Of a stretch of 64,000 bases of DNA, positions 58,650 to 64,000 are shown one piece after another (within the stretch, counting starts at the first letter, position 1; every line of letters starts with the position of its first letter). The notes beneath the pieces were generated by a model. That model was given only the letters and a program-made list of their open reading frames with translations, made no database searches and was not told the origin of the DNA. The position numbers and the translations under genes are program-made. Source of the DNA: Liriodendron chinense. Taxonomy: Eukaryota; Streptophyta; Magnoliopsida; Magnoliales; Magnoliaceae. The stretch covers positions 3,713,331 to 3,777,330 of the forward strand of contig ML058505.1 in NCBI GenBank assembly GCA_003013855.2, given 5' to 3'.

Positions 58650-60684
58650 TCTATAATGCTTTCCTTTTTTTTTCTTTTCTTTTTGAAAGATGTAAAATGC
58701 TTTCCTTTTGGGTTGAATAGATTGAAAGGTTTCCCAAATGGAAGTGCTTTTAAATCCAAGAGGCAAACATTGGACTGCGGCGATCGATGAAAAGATGTTG
58801 CTGTAATTGATCATGTAAGAAAGGAAAAAAATTAAAAAGAATTGAAAAGGTGTTCATGAAAAAAAAAAACATTGAACAGCAAGAAAGCAGCAGACTCCAT
58901 TTAAAAATGACTATAACATCCTTTACATGGATATTTGGCTGGCCAAGAAGTAGAAAGAAAGAAATGATAAAAAACTAGCTTTTTTTTTTCCTTTTTCTTT
59001 TTCTTTTTTTTTTCCATCGATCATTGATTCTTAAATTAGTTTTCTTCTAGATAAGTACAGCACTAGATCACTTTGTCTCTAGTAAAAGGTATGTGTTTTA
59101 ACTACAGAAACTAAGGGATCGTTTGGCTCTGTGGAAACAGTGACTTGTAGAAACAAATTCCACAAAGTGTCTTGCATTTGGAAGCAGTTTAGAGGCTGGA
59201 ATGCATTTCCCCAAAATGGCCCCATTTTGCATTGCCAGCCTAAAAGCTGGTTTGCATATTCTAACAATTTAGTTGGCTGCACCAAGAAAAGATAAAAAAT
59301 AGAGAGGAAAGGAAAGAAGATATTAATTATTGGGATCGTTTAGCATTGGCTGGATGAGATTATGATGATTGAAGTTGTGATAATACGTGATGTTTGGCAT
59401 TGCCATCCGTATAAGCATGTGTCCATGATGAGAAGCACTTTATACAGGATGCTTTCTCATGTCACTATGTGTGTGAGAGTTGAGTGCAATTTTTTCATTT
59501 TTTCTCCTCCCCAGTTGATTCAGCAATTTGGACAGTCTGATTGTCTTGTACATGTGCAATTTTCTGACTGCGTGCATCAACCATCATGCACCACCAACAC
59601 ATGCTAGTCCCTTTCAGTACTAGTCAAATCTGAAACAGCTTCTGGGAGCATACACGCCGTCCATCAAATGTTCCGTTCCACACGATCCCAAAAATCAGAG
59701 TGATTCCAAACTCTGGTGGATGAAACTATAGAGAGTAGAATAAAACATGCCCAAAACTTCTGAATTCATGTTGTGGGGTCTGCCATAGTTTTTGAATGGC
59801 TTGGTTTTTGGGGTGTCCTTTTATCCTGGTAGGGCGCATCAATTGGATGGGATACTGGTGCAACCCTGTTTTTGAATCATTTAGATATCAACACTCGAAT
59901 CACAAAGAAGTGGACATGAATTACACTCCCAAGAATATTTGAGAATGAAAATTAATTTTATTGATATCAAGCTTCTTACCAAGCTTAAGAAAACTCGTAT
60001 TCAGAAAAACTTCAGATGATTTATTCCTACACTATCTCTCATTTTTATACTCTCAAGTAAATCTCTAACGAAATTTTTTCGAAGAGATTGATTTCAAATC
60101 AATCATAGTTGACTTTCAAATCAATCTAATTTACTTGGATGATAAAAGCAAATATAGAAAATAATTCTAATTACATATCTAAATTAGCCTCATATCTTTA
60201 AAAACAATTTTAAATCAACTTTTATATCTTCCGAAAGTAGTAAATTATAATTATTGATTTAGGTCATCAAATTTATAAATAAACAGGCTAAAAATAAGCA
60301 CATATTGGGCCCTATAGCAGGTTGTGGGTTTAGGTAGTCCATGGGCCTACATCATTTTCACTAGGTTAGAAAAAACTCGATTCCAATGGACACTTCATAC
60401 AAATAATAGAGGATCGGATCTAATCTTTTCAATTCATCTCTTGTGATCCATATGTATTCAAAATAAGGCATGTTCTTCCATTTCACCAAATATTGCTTGT
60501 ATTGGCCCTATTGAGTTTTAGTTGTCTTCATTCGCAACACTTGTTCAACTTTTTCCTCTTTTTCTCTGGGAGTTGTTATCCATATCGGCAATGGTTTCAT
60601 CTTGTTGTGGATCCATCCAATAAATGGTAGTCTTAGTTGTGGATACGTAGGCCAAATGTTCGATTTTTCCAGGCATTTAGATTT
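58650..60684. other. Intergenic between RPC8 and psbW
   Basis: Holds A/T-rich runs and fragments with Tourist-like ends (GGGATCGTTTGGCTCTGTGG at 59112, GGGATCGTTTAGCATTGGCT at 59333). No gene recognised. Confidence 0.5.
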
Positions 60685-61007
60685 GGACCTGTTTGGATTG
60701 AGGATCACTACAGTAATGTAATAGAAAAAGTATAATGATTATAGGTTTCTATACCTGTCTCTTAAAAACATTTGCATTTGACAGACGATTGCCGTGTTTG
60801 GTTTATCAATGATAAAATCGTATTGTTGGCACTTTTTCATTAGTGTTAATTCTTTAAATTTATACATAAATGATTATAGATTCTTTTAGGTCTCCCAAAA
60901 ACATTTGCATTAGGCCAATGATTGCCTTGTTTGATTTGTGATGGTAAAATCATAATGATGGCACTTTTCCATTCTGTAACTATAGTAACCCTCGATCCAA
61001 ACATGCC
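60685..61007. mobile_element. Tourist-like MITE near the psbW 3' end
   Basis: GGACCTGTTTGGATTGAGGA and (- strand right end) GGCATGTTTGGATCGAGGGT are inverted repeats. Flanks TTT and TTA may be a mutated 3-bp duplication. Confidence 0.65.
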
Positions 61008-61234
61008 TTAATTTTATAAGGTGGTCCATTATGGGTCTGTATTCATCATTGCATTTCTAGGAATTGCAATTCTGACTAAAACAAGGGAAAAAAAATTACA
61101 TAGCAACAAGCAAACAAGTTCAACACAAGGGTGGAGTTCTCAATCAAACATACAAAGGGTCATCCTCTTCTGCTTTCCTTTGCAAACCACCAATGCCTTT
61201 TACCCTTGTGTGTGGGCTCTTGCCCTTGGCCCAC

Positions 61235-62199
61235 TTAGAGGGACAATCCAGACTCTTCATCCTCTTCAAGGGTGGAAGTGTAGGTAAAGTAGAGGGCCCA
61301 GATGAGGGCAAACACCCCAAGTAGGATCCACCCAAGAAGGTTGTCGCTCAAGCCCAAGCTCAGTCCCGTCCCTTCAGTGCTCATCCTCTCATCCACCAGA
61401 GCCCAGGCCGGGCTTGACATAGTCGTAGCAGCCATCAATGATGCACCCATGCTCACGGCCGTGCCGTTTACCCCTGCAGAATTCTTCTCCTCCATGGAAC
61501 ACCGCACTCGTCCCCTCGTAGCCATCGCCGGCAAACCTAAAACACCCATGAAATCATAATTTACACAAATGATCATTGCCTCTTCTTCAGTGAAAACAAT
61601 GGCCGTCCATTATTTAGAGAATTAAAAAATATATAAAAATTTCAAATGCATATTACAGTGGAAAATGTAACATTTTGGGCTGATTAATGGCTGTTGTAAT
61701 AATTTGAAACTCGTCCTCTAAAGTAATTGGATCAACATAAATTTATGTAAGCAAATCTCTACCTTCGGATTATGTCCACTACATGGACATCTGCACCTAC
61801 CCTTCATGATTTTCACACCCAATTTTTATTTTGGGAAGCCAAATAGTAAAAAATAGTGTACCATTTCAGTTCCTAAAATGGAAAATATGTGTATTAAAAT
61901 CACTATCATAGAATTGAAAACAAATAAAGCAGATTAATAGATCAAATCGACAAAGAAAATAAAAGCATCGTCGAGCGACAATCATGTGTCCATTTGGAAC
62001 GGACACGCAATATTATAGATGCGATCATGTGACACTCTTTATAATTTGGACCCACCAAATTGATATTAATGGTTGAGATGATTCAGCGGAACATGAATTT
62101 ACCTAGAACAGGTGATGGAGAGGCCCCGATTGCCCTCTTACGGGCCACGGCGGCAGCGGCTATGGATGAAGTTGGAGTGCTTGCAGTGATGGTGGCCAT
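61235..62199 (-). CDS. psbW: Photosystem II reaction center W protein, chloroplast precursor (two exons)
   Basis: PsbW is a small nuclear-encoded, single-span thylakoid protein that stabilises photosystem II dimers and supercomplexes. Exons 62199-62103 and 61536-61235 on the - strand join across a 566-bp GT-AG intron (CTAG|GTAAAT to TTTTAG|GTTTG) into 132 residues. Residues 1 to about 78 form a bipartite transit peptide: a Ser/Ala/Arg-rich stromal part starting MATITAS, then a hydrophobic thylakoid-transfer segment GASLMAATTMSSPAWA with an Ala-x-Ala cleavage site. The mature protein starts LVDERMSTEGTGLSLGLSDN. It has one membrane helix (LLGWILLGVFALIWALYFTY) and the acidic stromal tail LEEDEESGLSL. 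Length and motifs are as usual for the family; no break is seen. The neighbouring RPC8 is convergent. Confidence 0.96.
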
Positions 62200-62216
62200 T
62201 TTTTTTTTTTTTTTTT
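62200..62216 (-). promoter_or_regulatory. A17 leader tract abutting the psbW start codon
   Basis: Seventeen T on the + strand place an uninterrupted A17 in the psbW 5' UTR directly before ATGGCC. The tract follows a pyrimidine/purine-rich stretch (62217-62270). Confidence 0.6.
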
Positions 62217-62443
62217 AAATTTTATTTTCTTCTTCTTTTTTTCCCTTCAAAATGAGAGAGAAGAAATGATATGATTTGGGGTGTGGTCAGGACTAGTGAT
62301 AGTGTAAGAGTGGCAGTTATCTCATGTAGGAATTAACAGATTATTAGATGGGCCAATGGCCATCCACCACATAAAGATTGATGGATGGATAGATAGATAT
62401 CCTCCTTGAAAATCTAATCCTGAAATGACCAACCAGATTCTTC

Positions 62444-62451
62444 CACGTGGC
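62444..62451. promoter_or_regulatory. G-box palindrome upstream of psbW
   Basis: CCACGTGG, a perfect G-box core, lies about 245 bp upstream of the psbW ATG. A GATAA I-box core is at 62317-62321 on the - strand. This pairing is common in light-responsive photosynthesis promoters. No convincing TATA box is seen near the expected start, as reported for many photosystem genes. Function is inferred from motif and position only. Confidence 0.5.
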
Positions 62452-62459
62452 AACCTATC

Positions 62460-64000
62460 CTTCGCCTCTTTTTTCTAATTTATCGAGTGGAATATTCCAC
62501 TAGTTCTCTCTTGGGCTAGCTGTGATTGTTCAGCACCACTTAAAGATGGTGGTGACTCATTCATAATACACATTCAGCATAGCTGTATATCAATCCAGAC
62601 CGTTAAATGGCTGCCATATTGTGGGTGGAGATTAGCCTTAAAAAACTCGCTGAGAAGATTATCATCATCCCTTTTTTGCTTGTTGAATCTGGATTGTTTG
62701 CTATTTTACTTTGAACCATCCATTTGATAGCAACGATTTAATGACGGTCCGGATGGCTGTTCCGTGTGGCCAGAAGGAGGAGTGGCCACCATTTACAAAA
62801 TAGCGCTGTTGATCTCTTACCCCAAATGACAAGAAACTCTAGCAAATATCCTAGGGCTGCTGAAAGGGGAAATGACCAAAAACTCCCTGTCTCGACTGTC
62901 AGGACCCCAAGAAAAAGAGAAAAACTTTAAATACTCTGGTAGAGTGTGATGGATGATACGCAGGCACTAAGAAATTACTTAGAACTTGCATACGTGGCAT
63001 ATAGTTAGTCAAATTAAACCGTCCAAATTATGGTACTCCAGTGTAGATATAGGATGAATAAAAAATCAAGCTTATTTGATTATCTGATTATTGGATTAGT
63101 TGACATTTATTGGACGGTTAAAAATTAAAAAAATATATATACAAGGGTCCTATTTCCACGAACTAGTGTCCAAGATTAGAGGTTAGGATCTTTCCATCAA
63201 TCTGATCTTGGGATTGTGGCTCGGTGACAGTGGGATGCACAATCTAGTCCATTTTATTTGAGTTAATAAATGCCACGTGTACAATTTCTGAGTGCTTGAG
63301 TATCAAGCATCACAGGGAATCTGAGTATCATGTATCAAGAAAGGGCGTTTTGATTGGACCTATATTCCAATAAATAATCTTGACCGTCCATTTAATTTGA
63401 TGTAAAGTTAGATGGCAAGCATCACATTGTGGTCCATAAAAAGTGGGCCAGGCCTAATGCACCGTCCATATAGATTGATTGAACTGTCCACGTGTCCCTT
63501 CTAGGTAAAGTCAGTTAACTGTACATGTGGGGTCCACCTTCTGGTGATCCAAATCGCGTAGATTGGAAATAACCACAAAATGTTCCTCCCCGTGGTATGA
63601 TCCTAACTGTCTGATTGTGGTCACCATAAAATCAAGACCACCAGTTGTAACTCCAATATATCGGATTGCTAGGATCATTTGATAGAGGAGTTTTTAGGAG
63701 ATGCCAATTTATGATAGGGCCCACAAGTAATGGGTTTAGGTTACTGAAAGGTGGACCCCACCTGTGCAATTGCACTCTTGAACCAAAAAGAGTCCGGATC
63801 GGGACTCAAACCAAAAAAGGTCCTGTTCCCTGTAAGACTCGCTGTCAAAGAATCCAACCATTGGATTGCTGTCGTTTTTGCCCATCGGCAGACAGTTTTT
63901 TAATTATTAACCTGTTAATCGTTTACTTTGTGGGCCACCAATTGGATGGCTAGGATGGTATGTTTCCCGTACATTTAGCCCACTAGATCATTCTTTTAAG
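62460..64000. other. Upstream of psbW: repeats, no gene recognised
   Basis: 62935-63330 is copy 2 of the dispersed repeat at 5870-6250. The rest contains MITE-like phrases (GTGGGGTCCACCTTCTGGTG at 63518) without clear ends. Confidence 0.5.

Overview
The window is nuclear DNA from a flowering plant. It holds a spliced nuclear gene for photosystem II protein PsbW with a chloroplast/thylakoid targeting peptide, a spliced RNA polymerase III subunit gene with GT-AG introns, and a dense mix of plant transposons: Ty3/gypsy chromovirus, L1 and RTE LINEs, hAT, MULE and Tourist-like elements, a Helitron, tRNA-type SINEs and TRIMs. Long, transposon-filled introns would fit a magnoliid-type genome, but that placement is a guess.

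Only two host genes can be supported. (1) RPC8 (Pol III stalk subunit, Rpc25/RPB7 family) lies on the + strand and is assembled from seven coding exons: 9181-9291, 9373-9468, 12551-12638, 17909-17972, 18136-18202, 18307-18396 and 57984-58028. They join in frame to a 186-residue protein ending ..DGLGIVSWW-stop. The last intron is about 39.6 kb and contains most of the mobile DNA in the window. A GC-rich block at about 4585-4786 ending in a splice-donor-like site may be an untranslated first exon. (2) psbW lies on the - strand with two exons (62199-62103 and 61536-61235) and encodes 132 residues. It is tail-to-tail with RPC8.

Layout. 1-4580 is intergenic: an old diverged tandem repeat and two nested palindromic MULE-type MITEs. 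4585-9180 is a possible 5' UTR exon plus repeats (Tourist-like MITEs, palindromic MITEs, a tandem TRIM LTR array, a SINE). 9181-18396 holds RPC8 exons 1-6; intron 2 carries an RTE LINE and a Helitron, and intron 3 carries two hAT MITEs, an RTE fragment, a SINE and a TRIM. 18397-57983 is RPC8 intron 6. It contains a hAT-like element (19816-25143) whose interior holds a MITE split by a gag-only LTR retrotransposon, a hAT MITE (25597-26070), an RTE LINE (26297-31931) broken by two L1 pieces and a 2.8-kb solo-LTR-like element, an L1 (about 32290-47606) broken by another solo-LTR-like element that itself carries a deleted chromovirus and by a 5.0-kb hAT, and a second 5.8-kb hAT (49993-55818). 58029-64000 has the RPC8 3' flank, copia-like and Tourist-like relics, psbW and its promoter.

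Many insertions can be bounded to the base by target-site duplications (8 bp hAT, 9 bp MULE, 5 bp LTR, 12-21 bp LINE/SINE). The window therefore reads as a datable stack of insertions inside one constitutively needed gene. I see no CRISPR array, rRNA or tRNA gene, and no clearly new coding system. The notable material is the giant intron and the layered, partly autonomous transposon families in it.
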